Positions 26,538 through 35,667 of a DNA stretch of 64,000 nt are shown here, one piece after another. The DNA is from Streptomyces sp. NBC_01335 (GTDB taxonomy: Bacteria > Actinomycetota > Actinomycetes > Streptomycetales > Streptomycetaceae): the NCBI RefSeq assembly GCF_035953295.1, contig NZ_CP108370.1:3873001-3937000 (forward strand). Direction: 5' to 3'. The translations under genes were made by a program, and so were the position numbers. The notes under the pieces were generated by a model, which was not told where the DNA came from, made no database searches, and saw nothing but the letters and a program-made list of their open reading frames with translations. Position 1 is the stretch's first letter, and every line of letters begins with the position of its first letter.

Positions 26538-27080
26538 ATGGACGACAGACGCACCGTGAAGGTGTCGAAGTACCTCTCCAAGCACCTGCGCCATCAGCCG
26601 GAACGCATCGGGCTGACACTCGACCCGAACGGGTGGGTGGACGTCGCGGAGTTGCTGGAAGCCGCAGCCCGTCACCACTTCCCGATCACCCGGGCCGAAC
26701 TCGAACACGTGGTGGCGGTGAACGACAAGCAGCGCTTCACCCTGGAGGGTGAGCGGCTGCGCGCCAACCAGGGCCACACCGTCGCCGTCGACCTGGACCT
26801 GCCTCCGGCCGAGCCGCCGCCGTTCCTCTACCACGGCACGGTGCCGCGGTCCCTGGCGGCGATCCGGACCGAGGGGCTGCGCCCGATGGCCCGCCACCAC
26901 GTCCACCTCTCACCCGACCGGGAGACCGCCACCCGGGTCGGGGCACGGCGGGGCAGACCCATGGTGCTCTCCGTGGACGCGGCGGCGATGCACCGCGCCG
27001 GTCACGTCTTCCGCGTCAGCGCCAACGGGGTGTGGCTGGCGGATTCGGTACCCCCGGAGTACCTGCGCTTCCAGGACTGA
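26538..27080 (+). CDS. kptA: RNA 2'-phosphotransferase (Tpt1/KptA)
   Basis: 180 aa, full length. The family transfers a 2'-phosphate from an RNA splice junction to NAD. Motifs seen are SKYLSKHLRHQP near the N-terminus, the NDKQRFTL box, YHGTVPRSL and HVHLSPD; these hold the catalytic Arg-His-Arg-Arg set of the family. Bacteria have no Trl1-type tRNA splicing, so the natural substrate is unknown. ATG 26538 is the first codon giving the family N-terminus; the upstream GGCGGG is a weak ribosome-binding site. Confidence 0.93.
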   Translation: MDDRRTVKVSKYLSKHLRHQPERIGLTLDPNGWVDVAELLEAAARHHFPITRAELEHVVAVNDKQRFTLEGERLRANQGHTVAVDLDLPPAEPPPFLYHGTVPRSLAAIRTEGLRPMARHHVHLSPDRETATRVGARRGRPMVLSVDAAAMHRAGHVFRVSANGVWLADSVPPEYLRFQD

Positions 27081-27199
27081 CGGGTGAGGGACGCAGAGCC
27101 CCCCGGGGGGGCCGTCGGAGCCGCGCTCCCCGTCCCGCACGGGCCCGTCCCCCGTCCCCCGTCCCCCGCACACCGCGTCACCCGTACACCGGCTTCCGG

Positions 27200-28102
27200 T
27201 CAGCCCAGCTGGGCGAGGGCCTCCGTGGCGATCCGCTCGAAGACGGCCGGGTCGGTGGCGAAGTCCGAGTCCGGGATCGGCCAGTGGACGACCAGCTCGG
27301 TGAAGCCCAGCTCCTGGTGGCGCCCGGCGAAGTCCACGAAGGCGTCCACCGACTCCAGCGGGCGGTTGCGGTCCGGGGTGAACGCGGTGAGCAGGATCTT
27401 GTCCAGCTCCGCGACGTCCCGCCCGGTCTCCGAGCACGCCTTGCCGAGCTTCTCGATCTGGCCGCGCAGCGCCTCGACCGACTGCTCCGGAGTGCCGTCC
27501 TCGAACAGCTTCGGGTCACCCGTGGTCACCCAGGCCTGGCCGTACCGGGCGGCCAGCTTCAGCCCGCGCGGCCCGGTCGCGGCGACGGCGAAGGGCAGCC
27601 GGGGCGACTGGACGCAGCCGGGGATGTTCCGGGCCTCCTCCGCCGTGTAGAAGGTGCCCCGCTGCGAGACCGCGCCCTCGGTGAGCAACCGGTCCAGCAG
27701 CGGCACGAACTCGCCGAAGCGGTCGGCCCGCTCGCGCGGCGTCCACGGCTCCTGCCCGAGCGCCGTGGCGTCGAAGCCGTTGCCGCCCGCCCCGATCCCG
27801 AGGGTGACCCGACCGCCCGAGACGTCGTCCAGCGAGATCAGTTCCTTGGCCAGCGTCACCGGGTGGCGGAAGTTCGGCGAGGTCACGAGGGTGCCCAGGC
27901 GCATGGTCCCGGTGACGACGGCTGCCGCCGTCAGCGTCGGGAGCGCCCCGAACCAGGTCTCCTCCCGGAACGAACGCCAGGACAGGTGGTCGTAGGTGTA
28001 GGCGGCGTGGAAACCGAGCTCTTCGGCGCGCTGCCACTTCGCACGGCCCCCCTCGTGCCAGCGGTCGACGGGGAGGATCACGGTGCTCAGGCGCAGACTC
28101 AT
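27200..28102 (-). CDS. LLM-class F420-dependent oxidoreductase
   Basis: 300 aa. A luciferase-like TIM barrel: YTYDHLSW, the conserved LGTLVTSPNFRHP and GRVTLGIGAGG are typical of actinobacterial F420-using members. It reduces or oxidises an unknown small molecule with coenzyme F420 in the cytosol. It is transcribed divergently from the HAD gene at 28294, and a 14-bp palindrome (28194-28207) lies between them. Confidence 0.88.
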   Translation of the reverse strand: MSLRLSTVILPVDRWHEGGRAKWQRAEELGFHAAYTYDHLSWRSFREETWFGALPTLTAAAVVTGTMRLGTLVTSPNFRHPVTLAKELISLDDVSGGRVTLGIGAGGNGFDATALGQEPWTPRERADRFGEFVPLLDRLLTEGAVSQRGTFYTAEEARNIPGCVQSPRLPFAVAATGPRGLKLAARYGQAWVTTGDPKLFEDGTPEQSVEALRGQIEKLGKACSETGRDVAELDKILLTAFTPDRNRPLESVDAFVDFAGRHQELGFTELVVHWPIPDSDFATDPAVFERIATEALAQLG

Positions 28103-28193
28103 GGATCGAGCCTACGTCCCGCGTCCCGTCCCCACAGGGGCGAGGCCGCCCGCCTCAAGATTCCCAAGGCCCTCAAGATCCCTTGCCTGTGCC

Positions 28194-28207
28194 CTGGCAT
28201 ATGCCAG
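28194..28207. promoter_or_regulatory. Palindromic operator candidate
   Basis: CTGGCATATGCCAG is a perfect 14-bp palindrome centred between divergent starts at 28102 and 28294. Immediately left are two TCAAGATnCC direct repeats (28155-28164 and 28173-28181). Confidence 0.5.
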
Positions 28208-28293
28208 AGGTTTATCCCCCTGCTCAGAGGCTCGCGTCACTCATATGTGCGCCCTCCCGCACGCCCGTGCGCCGAATGCGGGAGAATGGACCG

Positions 28294-29139
28294 GTGACCA
28301 CGCCTACCGAAGCACCGCCTGTCGCCGTGCCCCGGCTGATAGCCACCGATCTGGACGGCACGTTGCTGCGCGACGACAAGACCTTGTCCTCGCGCACGAT
28401 CGCCGCCCTCGCGGCGGCCGAGCGGGCGGGCGTGCACGTCCTCTTCGTCACCGGGCGCCCACCACGCTGGATGGACGCGGTGGTGTCCCATCTGCCGGGG
28501 CACGGGACGGCGATCTGCGCGAACGGCGCCGCGGTGGTCGACCTGAGCGCCGGCGGCCGGCTGATCAAGGTCCACCCGCTCGGCCGGGCGGAGGCGCTCG
28601 ACGTCGCGCACCGGGTACGGGCCGCCGCGCCCGGCACCACGTTCGCGGTGGAGTTCACCACCGGCTTCCACCACGAACCGCTCTACCCGCCGTTCCGCCA
28701 GGACCCCGGGGCGGTGGTGGCCCCCGTCGAGAAGCTGCTGGCCGAAGAGACACCGGGCACGGGCGCCCCGGTGCTCAAGCTCCTGGCCCACCACACCGCG
28801 ATCGCCCCCGACGCGTTTCTCGCCCTGGCCCGGGAGGCTGCCGGGGACCGGGTCTCCTTCACCCGGTCCAGCCCTTCCGCCCTGCTGGAGGCCGGCGGGG
28901 CGGGCGTCTCCAAGGCCCGCACGCTCGCGGAGTACTGCGCGGCGCGCGGGGTGCTCCCCGAGGAGGTCGTCGCCTTCGGGGACATGCCGAACGACGTCGA
29001 GATGCTGAACTGGGCCGGTACCTCGTACGCGATGGCCAACGCCCACCCGGCCGCGGTCTCCGCCGCCTCGGGACGGACGCTCACCAACGAGGAGGACGGC
29101 GTGGCGGTCGTCCTCGAACGCCTCCTCGCCGCGCACTGA
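28294..29139 (+). CDS. HAD-superfamily (Cof-type) phosphatase
   Basis: 281 aa, type IIB HAD with motif [13 protein letters not shown], motif II FVTGRPP, a motif III Lys and motif IV FGDMPNDVEM. It is closely similar in layout to the HAD encoded behind serS (17875-18687), so the two are probably ancient paralogues; substrate unknown. GTG 28294 is preceded by GGGAG at 28280-28284. ATG 28276 upstream is possible but overlaps that site. Confidence 0.87.
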   Translation: MTTPTEAPPVAVPRLIATDLDGTLLRDDKTLSSRTIAALAAAERAGVHVLFVTGRPPRWMDAVVSHLPGHGTAICANGAAVVDLSAGGRLIKVHPLGRAEALDVAHRVRAAAPGTTFAVEFTTGFHHEPLYPPFRQDPGAVVAPVEKLLAEETPGTGAPVLKLLAHHTAIAPDAFLALAREAAGDRVSFTRSSPSALLEAGGAGVSKARTLAEYCAARGVLPEEVVAFGDMPNDVEMLNWAGTSYAMANAHPAAVSAASGRTLTNEEDGVAVVLERLLAAH

Positions 29140-29187
29140 AGCCCTGGTCTCCGAACCCGTAAGCGCCGGCCGAGTCCCCCGGGCCCC

Positions 29188-30975
29188 TCAGAGCGGCGCC
29201 TCCCAGGTCACCGACGTACCGCCACCGTCCTCGCCGAGTCCCGGGCCGAACCAGCTCGCCCCGCCCAGCGACTCCGCCCGGCGGGCCAGATTGCGCAGCC
29301 CGCTCCGCCGGCCGCCCTCCGGGATGCCGACTCCGTCGTCGGAGACGGTCAGCCGGACGGCGTCCCGCCCGTCCGGCAGGGTGGCCGTGGCGTCGACGAC
29401 CACGTCGATCACCGAGGCCTGGGCGTGCCGGAAGGCGTTGGAGAGGGCCTCGCGCAGGGCGGCGATCAGGTTCTTCCCGGTCGACTCGCTCACCAGGGTG
29501 TCGATCGCCCCGAGAAAGCGGTGCGAGGGCGTGAAGCCGAGGGGCACCGCCGCCATGTTGAGCTCGCGCAGCACCCGGACGCGCAGTCCGGCCGGGGCCT
29601 CGGCCGGCTCCTGCTGGAGGGCGAAGATGGCGGTGCGGATCTCCTGGATGGTGGTGTCCAGCTCGTCCACGGCCCGGCCGACACCCTCCCGTACCTCCGG
29701 CACCACCGACCGGCGCCGGGCGCTCTCCAGCATCATCCCGGTGGCGTACAGCCGCTGGATGACCAGGTCGTGGAGGTCCCGGGCGATCCGGTCCCGGTCC
29801 TCGTACACCGCCAGCCGCTCCCGGTCGCGCTGCGCCTCCGCCATCATCAGGGCGAGCGCGGCCTGCGCGGCGAACTGTGCGGCGAGGGTCCGTTCCGCCG
29901 CGCTGAACGGGCGCTGTCCCTGCGCCCGGGGCATGGACAGGGCGCCGAGCATCCGGCCGCCGCTGCGCATCGGCAGCAGCATGTTCGGGCCGTACCGCTC
30001 GGACGCGCGGCTGATCAGGCGCGGATCGGTGGCGGCGTCGTCGATGAAGACGGGTTCCCCGGCCAGCAGCGCCGAGACCACCGGGCTCTCCGGCCCGATG
30101 ATCACGCCCAGCGAGGTGGACGGATCGTCGGAGGCGACCGCGACGACCTCCAGCCCGTCGGCCCCGTCCTTTCCCACCGGCAGCAGTACGGCACCGGCGG
30201 CCGAGTCGGCCAGCCTGCGGGCCTGTTCGGCGACGACGCTCAGGGCGTCGTCCGCGTCCCCGCCGGCGAGCAGCGCCGTGGTGACCGCGACCGACCCGTC
30301 GATCCACCGTTCGCGCTGGCGGGCGGCCTCGTAGAGGCGGGCGTTGCCGATCGCGATGCCCGCCTCCGTGGCGAGTACCCGGACCATGTGCAGGTCGTAC
30401 TCGTTGAACCTGCCGCCGTGGTGCTTCTCGGCGAGGTACAGATTGCCGAAGATCTGCCCCTGGACGCTGATGGGGACGCCCAGGAAGGTGCGCATCGGAG
30501 GGTGTCCCGGCGGGAATCCGGCGTACCGCGGATCGGTGGTCAGGTCCGTCAGCATCACCGGAGCGGGGTCGTGGATGAGCGCCCCGAGGAGTCCTCTGTG
30601 CCCGCTCGGGGGCCGCCCGATCGCGCGCGCCGCCTCGTCCGGCATGCCGTGGGTGACGAAGTCGAGGAGCCCCTCGGCGGACTCGTCCACGACGCCGATC
30701 GCGGCGTACCGGGCGTGGGCCAGCTCGGCGGCGGTCTCGCAGATCCGGTCGAGCGTGGAGTGCAGCTCCAGCCCGGTACCGACCGACCGCATGGCCTCCA
30801 GCAGCTGCGGCACGCGGGCGGTGAGCTCGGGGGAGAGGCCCCCCAGATCGCTGGCGGCCCGGGCGGCGGCTTCGAGCGACTCCTGGTCCCACGCGTTCCG
30901 GCTCGGCTCGTCCTCACCCCCGTCCGCCCCGGCCCGGCCCGCCGCGCCCCGCTGGTGCCCCTTCCGCTCTGCCAT
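29188..30975 (-). CDS. GAF-domain sensor histidine kinase (NarL/DevS type)
   Basis: 595 aa, soluble. Two GAF domains (about 60-220 and 225-390) are followed by a HisKA_3 dimerisation domain with the phosphoacceptor His in IARDLHDLVIQRLYATG, and a HATPase with N box EALSNAFRH, G1 SDDGVGIP and GLRNLARRAE. This is the layout of DevS/DosS-type redox or gas sensors, but haem binding cannot be judged by eye. No response regulator is adjacent, so it is an orphan in this window. It follows cydDC on the same strand, 84 bp on, suggesting a link to respiration. Start ATG 30975 chosen; GTG 31005 is possible. Confidence 0.88.
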   Translation of the reverse strand: MAERKGHQRGAAGRAGADGGEDEPSRNAWDQESLEAAARAASDLGGLSPELTARVPQLLEAMRSVGTGLELHSTLDRICETAAELAHARYAAIGVVDESAEGLLDFVTHGMPDEAARAIGRPPSGHRGLLGALIHDPAPVMLTDLTTDPRYAGFPPGHPPMRTFLGVPISVQGQIFGNLYLAEKHHGGRFNEYDLHMVRVLATEAGIAIGNARLYEAARQRERWIDGSVAVTTALLAGGDADDALSVVAEQARRLADSAAGAVLLPVGKDGADGLEVVAVASDDPSTSLGVIIGPESPVVSALLAGEPVFIDDAATDPRLISRASERYGPNMLLPMRSGGRMLGALSMPRAQGQRPFSAAERTLAAQFAAQAALALMMAEAQRDRERLAVYEDRDRIARDLHDLVIQRLYATGMMLESARRRSVVPEVREGVGRAVDELDTTIQEIRTAIFALQQEPAEAPAGLRVRVLRELNMAAVPLGFTPSHRFLGAIDTLVSESTGKNLIAALREALSNAFRHAQASVIDVVVDATATLPDGRDAVRLTVSDDGVGIPEGGRRSGLRNLARRAESLGGASWFGPGLGEDGGGTSVTWEAPL

Positions 30976-31059
30976 GGGTCGAGCGTACGAAGGGACCTCG
31001 CGCACGGAAAGTCGGGATTGCCCCGTCCTTCGGGCGCGACAGGGCGGTCCCGGAGCGTC

Positions 31060-34000
31060 TCAGACGCGGGCCATCCGGGCCGGCTCCGGCGGGCGGACCG
31101 CGCGCAGGTCGGCCTCGCGTTCGCGCTCCAGCATCCGGCGCAGCGGTCCGTCCGCCGCGGCGAGCTCGGCGTAGCCGCCGCGCTGGACCACCCGGCCACC
31201 GTCCAGCACCACGATCTCGTCCACCGCGTCGAGGCCCGCCAGGCGGTGGGTGATGAGCACGGTGGTACGCCCCCGGGTGAGGTCGAGCAGGTCCTCGGTC
31301 AGGGCGTCGGCGGTGGCGATGTCGAGGTGCTCGGCGGGCTCGTCGAGGACGAGGACGGGGAAGTCGGCGAGGAGGGCGCGGGCCAGCGCGAGGCGCTGCC
31401 GCTGGCCGCCGGAGAGCCGGGCGCCGTGTTCGCCCACCAGGGTGTCGAGGCCGTCCGGCAGCGAGTCGGTCCAGTCGAGCAGCCGTGCCCCGGCGAGCGC
31501 GTCCCGCAGGTCCTCCTCGGTGGCGTCGGTGCGGGCGAGCCGCAGGTTCTCCCGCACCGAGCTGTCGAAGACGTGCGCGTCCTGGGCGCAGAGCCCGACG
31601 TACGTACGGACCGTGTCGCCGTCGAGCGCCGGGGCGTCCGTGCCGCCGAGCCGGTAGGTGCCGCTCTCCGCGTCCAGGAAGCGGAGCAGGACCTGCGCGA
31701 GGGTGGTCTTGCCGGAGCCGGACGGGCCCACGACCGCGATCCGGCGTCCCTGCTCCAGAGTCAGGTCGACCGCGTCCAGGGCGGGCCGGTCCGCGCCCGG
31801 GTAGCGGGCCGTCAGGCCCCTTACCTCCAGCGGGAACGGGGTGGCGGGGGCCGGGGCGGGGTCGGCGGGTTCGCGTACCGGTACGGGGGCGTCCAGCACC
31901 TCGTACACCCGCTCCGCGCTCCGGCGGGCGCGTCGGCGGTACTGCACGGCGAGCGGCAGCCCGTTCACGGCCTCGAAGGCGGCGAGCGGGGTGAGCAGGA
32001 CGACCGCGAGCTCCAGGCTGCCGAGCCGGCCGCTCGCCACGGCGGGCAGCGCCACCAGCGAGGAGGCGACCACGGTCAGCCCGCAGAGGAGCGAGGAGAG
32101 GCCGCCGCCCAGGGCCGTGGCGGAGGCGGCGCGGGCGGCGATCCGGGTGAGGACCCCGTCCGCCGCCCGCACCCGCGCGGTACGCGAGGGCAGGGCACCG
32201 GCGACGGTCAGTTCGGCGGTGCCGCCGAGGAGGTCGGTGACCCGGACGGCGAGGTCGGCACGGGCCGGGGCCAGCCGGCGTTCCGCCCGGCGGGCGATCG
32301 CACCGCTGACCAGCGGCACGCCCACTCCGGCGAGGAGCAGACCCACGGCGAGGACCACGCCCGCCCCCGGGAGGAGCATCCCGAGGAATCCGGCGGAGGC
32401 CGCGCCGACGACCACGGCGGTACCGGCGGGGAGCAGCCAGCGGAGCCAGTAGTCCTGGAGCTCGTCGACGTCCGCCACCAGCCGGGTGAGCAGGTCGCCC
32501 CGCCGGGTGGTGCGCAGTCCGGCGGGCGCGACGCGCTCAAGACCCCGGTAGACGGCGACGCGCAGTTCGGCGAGGAGCTGGAGCACGGTGTCGTGCGAGA
32601 CGAGGCGTTCGGCGTAGCGGAAGAAGGCCCGGCTGATGCCGAAGGCGCGGGTCGCCGTGACGGCGACCATCAGGTAGAGGACCGGGGGCTGTTCGGAGGC
32701 GCGGGAGATCAGCCAGCCGGAGACCGCCATCAGCCCCACCGAGGAGCCCAGCGCGAGGCTGCCCAGCAGCAGGGCGAGGGCGAGGCGCCCGCGCCGGGCG
32801 CCCGCCGCCTCGCGGATCCGGGCGAGCACCTTGCCCGTACGGGCGGCGGTCTCCCGGAGCGCCACGGGGGCCTCCGTCGCCGGGGCTGAGGCGGAGGCCG
32901 GGGCGGGGGCGGGCGGGCGTACGGGGTCCGGAACGGCCCGTCGGGGTGCCTCCGCCCGCCCGGTCTCCGGTCCGGCCGCGGCCGGTTCCAGCGTCACGAC
33001 CCGGTCGGCCAGCGGCAGCAGTGCGGGACGGTGGGCGACCAGCAGGACGGTACGGCCCTCGGCCAGCCGCCGTACGGCGTCCACGATGCCCGCCTCCGTA
33101 CCGCCGTCCAGGCTCGCGGTCGGCTCGTCGAGCAGTAGCACCGGCCGGTCGGCGAGGAAGGCGCGGGCCAGGGCGAGACGCTGGCGCTGCCCGGCGGAGA
33201 GCCCGGCGCCGTCCTCGCCGAGGAGGGTCCGCTCCCCCTCCGGCAGTGCGGTGACGAACCCGTGGGCGCCCGCGTCCCGCAGGGCGGCGGTCACGGCGGC
33301 GTCGTCGGCGTCCGGCCGGGCGAGGCGCACGTTCTCCGCGACGGTTCCGGCGAAGAGGACCGGGCGCTGCGGGACCCAGGCGATGCGCTCGCGCCAGCGT
33401 TCGGGGGAGAGGGTGGCGAGGTCCACGCCCCCGACCCGTACGGTCCCCTCGTCCGGCTCCCTGAACCCGAGGACCACGTCGAGCAGCGTGGACTTGCCGG
33501 CCCCGCTCGGGCCGACCAGGGCGACGGTCTCCCCCGGCGCGACCACCAGCGAGGCACCGGCCGGGGAGGCCTCGGTCCGGCCCGGGTGCCGGACGGTCAC
33601 CCCGGCCAGCTCGATGCGGAGCGACTCCGGCACGTCCGCCGTACCGACCGCCGGGAGCTCGGTCTCCAGCACCGCGAAGATCTCCTCGGCGGCCGACAGC
33701 CCTTCCGCCGCCGCGTGGAACTGCGCGCCGACCTGGCGGATCGGCAGATACGCCTCGGGGGCGAGGATCAGCACCAGCAGGCCGATGTACAGATCGAGTT
33801 CGCCGTGGACCAGGCGCATGCCGATGGTGACGGCGACCAGCGCCACCGAGAGGGTCGCCAGCAGCTCCAGCGCGAAGGAGGAGAGGAACGCGATCCGCAG
33901 AGTCCGTACCGTCGCCAGCCGGTACTCCGAGGTGATCTTCCGGATCGACTCGGCCTGGGCCTTGGCCCGGCCGAAGACCTTGAGCGTGGGCAGCCCGGCG

Positions 34001-34611
34001 ACCACGTCCAGGAAGTGGCCGGAGAGGCGCGAGAGCAGCCGCCACTGGCGGTCCATCCGGGACTGGGTGGCCCAGCCGATCAGCGCCATGAAGGCGGGGA
34101 TGAGCGGCAGCGTGACCACGATGATCGCGGCCGACACCCAGTCCTCGGTGACGATGCGCGCGAGGACGGCGACGGGTACCACCACCGCGAGGCCGAGCTG
34201 CGGGAGATAGCGCGAGAAGTAGTCGTCGAGCGCGTCGACCCCCCGGGTGGCGAGGGCGACGAGCGATCCCGTGCGCTGTCCGTCCAGCCATCCGGGACCG
34301 AGCTGCGCGGCCCGCTCCAGAAGCCGGCCGCGCAGCTCGGACTTGACCGCCGCACTCGCCCGGTACGCCGCCAGCTCGGTGAGCCAGGCGACCAGCGCCC
34401 GGCCCGCCGCGACGACGGCCAGCAGGATCAGGGGCGTACGGAGACCGGAGACGCTCAGCCCGTCCTCGAACCCGCCGACCACGATCTCGGCGACCAGCAT
34501 CGCCTGAGCGATGACCAGCGCCGCACCCACGGCGCCCAGGGCCACCACGGCGACGAGGAAGAAGCGGGTGGCCCGGGCGTACCGGAAGAGACGCGGATCG
34601 ATCGGTTTCAC
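31060..34611 (-). CDS. cydDC: Fused CydD-CydC thiol reductant ABC exporter
   Basis: 1183 aa, two full half-transporters in one chain (CydD about 1-560, CydC about 600-1160). Each has six membrane helices and an ATPase: Walker A GPSGAGKSTLL and GPSGSGKTTLA, signature LSAGQRQRLALA and LSGGQRQRLALA, Walker B VLLLDEPTASLD and VLVLDEPAEHLD. It exports glutathione or cysteine-type thiols and haem-related redox balance is needed for cytochrome bd assembly. Start GTG 34611 is chosen because AGGGG lies 9 nt upstream; ATG 34620 is one base from that site. A parS site (34605-34618) occupies the space between that site and the start. Confidence 0.93.
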   Translation of the reverse strand: MKPIDPRLFRYARATRFFLVAVVALGAVGAALVIAQAMLVAEIVVGGFEDGLSVSGLRTPLILLAVVAAGRALVAWLTELAAYRASAAVKSELRGRLLERAAQLGPGWLDGQRTGSLVALATRGVDALDDYFSRYLPQLGLAVVVPVAVLARIVTEDWVSAAIIVVTLPLIPAFMALIGWATQSRMDRQWRLLSRLSGHFLDVVAGLPTLKVFGRAKAQAESIRKITSEYRLATVRTLRIAFLSSFALELLATLSVALVAVTIGMRLVHGELDLYIGLLVLILAPEAYLPIRQVGAQFHAAAEGLSAAEEIFAVLETELPAVGTADVPESLRIELAGVTVRHPGRTEASPAGASLVVAPGETVALVGPSGAGKSTLLDVVLGFREPDEGTVRVGGVDLATLSPERWRERIAWVPQRPVLFAGTVAENVRLARPDADDAAVTAALRDAGAHGFVTALPEGERTLLGEDGAGLSAGQRQRLALARAFLADRPVLLLDEPTASLDGGTEAGIVDAVRRLAEGRTVLLVAHRPALLPLADRVVTLEPAAAGPETGRAEAPRRAVPDPVRPPAPAPASASAPATEAPVALRETAARTGKVLARIREAAGARRGRLALALLLGSLALGSSVGLMAVSGWLISRASEQPPVLYLMVAVTATRAFGISRAFFRYAERLVSHDTVLQLLAELRVAVYRGLERVAPAGLRTTRRGDLLTRLVADVDELQDYWLRWLLPAGTAVVVGAASAGFLGMLLPGAGVVLAVGLLLAGVGVPLVSGAIARRAERRLAPARADLAVRVTDLLGGTAELTVAGALPSRTARVRAADGVLTRIAARAASATALGGGLSSLLCGLTVVASSLVALPAVASGRLGSLELAVVLLTPLAAFEAVNGLPLAVQYRRRARRSAERVYEVLDAPVPVREPADPAPAPATPFPLEVRGLTARYPGADRPALDAVDLTLEQGRRIAVVGPSGSGKTTLAQVLLRFLDAESGTYRLGGTDAPALDGDTVRTYVGLCAQDAHVFDSSVRENLRLARTDATEEDLRDALAGARLLDWTDSLPDGLDTLVGEHGARLSGGQRQRLALARALLADFPVLVLDEPAEHLDIATADALTEDLLDLTRGRTTVLITHRLAGLDAVDEIVVLDGGRVVQRGGYAELAAADGPLRRMLEREREADLRAVRPPEPARMARV

Positions 34612-34618
34612 GTGAAAC
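34605..34618. other. parS: parS (ParB-binding) site at cydDC start
   Basis: Perfect GTTTCACGTGAAAC. It overlaps the cydDC start codons and encodes FHVK if translation begins at the upstream ATG. Confidence 0.95.
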
Positions 34619-34648
34619 ATCCCCTGTGATCGGACACGGCGCGGGCGC

Positions 34649-35650
34649 TCAGTGCGCGTCGGCGATGTGCTGGGTGCCTATGCGCTTGCGGAACACCCAG
34701 TACGTCCAGCTCTGGTAGAGCAGGACCAGGGGCGTGGCGATCCCCGCGCACCAGGTCATGATCGTGAGTGTGTAGGGCGTGGACGAGGCGTTGGTGACGG
34801 TGAGGCTCCACGCGCTGTTCAGCGAGGACGGCATGACGTCCGGGAAGAGCGCCAGGAAGAGCATCGCCACGGCGGCGGTGATGGTGAGGCCCGAGAGCGC
34901 GAACGACCAGCCCTCACGCCCCGCCGCGATGGCCGCGATCGCGCCGGCCAGGGCCAGGACGGCCACGACCGTGGCGAGCAGCGACCAGCCGTCACCGGTA
35001 CGCGCCTGCGTCCAGATCAGGAAGCCCAGCGCCAGGACGGCGGTGAGGAACCCCAGCCGCAGGGCGAACGCCCGGGCCCGTACGCGGATCTCCCCGACCG
35101 TCTTCAGCGCCGCGAACACCGCGCCGTGGAAGGTGAAGAGGGTGAGCGTCACCGCCCCGCCGAGCAGCGCGAACGGATTGAGGAGGTCCCAGAACCCGCC
35201 CACGTACTCCATGTGCGCGTCGATCTTGACGCCGCGCACGATGTTGCCGAAGGCCACGCCCCAGAGGACGGCGGGGATCAACGAGGTCCAGAAGATCGCG
35301 TGTTCCCAGTTGGTCTGCCAGCGCTCCTCCGGCCGCTTCGCCCGGTACTCGAAGGCGACGCCTCGCAGGATCAGGCAGAGCAGGATGACCAGCAGCGGCA
35401 GGTAGAAGCCGGAGAAGAGGGTGGCGTACCAGTCGGGGAAGGCCGCGAAGGTGGCCCCTCCGGCGCTGAGCAGCCAGACCTCGTTGCCGTCCCAGACGGG
35501 CCCGATCGTGTTGATCAGGACCCGCCGCTCCTTGCGGTCGCGGGCCAGCACCTTGGTCAGGACCCCGATGCCGAAGTCGAAGCCCTCCAGGAAGAAGTAG
35601 CCGGTCCAGAGGACGGCGATGAGGACGAACCAGACGTCGTGGAGTTCCAT
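34649..35650 (-). CDS. cydB: Cytochrome bd oxidase subunit II
   Basis: 333 aa with about nine membrane helices. With CydA it forms the high-affinity quinol oxidase. The N-terminus WFVLIAVLWTGYFFLEGFDFGIG is the family hallmark, and GPVWDGNEVWLL is conserved. ATG 35650 has GGAAGGAG upstream; the gap to the cydA stop is 17 bp. cydDC starts 37 bp after its stop, so cydA-cydB-cydDC is one transcript controlled from the Rex operator. Confidence 0.96.
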   Translation of the reverse strand: MELHDVWFVLIAVLWTGYFFLEGFDFGIGVLTKVLARDRKERRVLINTIGPVWDGNEVWLLSAGGATFAAFPDWYATLFSGFYLPLLVILLCLILRGVAFEYRAKRPEERWQTNWEHAIFWTSLIPAVLWGVAFGNIVRGVKIDAHMEYVGGFWDLLNPFALLGGAVTLTLFTFHGAVFAALKTVGEIRVRARAFALRLGFLTAVLALGFLIWTQARTGDGWSLLATVVAVLALAGAIAAIAAGREGWSFALSGLTITAAVAMLFLALFPDVMPSSLNSAWSLTVTNASSTPYTLTIMTWCAGIATPLVLLYQSWTYWVFRKRIGTQHIADAH

Positions 35651-35667
35651 CGTTCCGCTCCTTCCTC

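Noticed and set aside
29425..32889. 1154-codon open frame on the plus strand
   Set aside because: It lies antisense to the sensor kinase and cydDC, both of which have clear domains. The sequence is low-complexity Gly/Arg/Asp, typical of an antisense frame in high-GC DNA.
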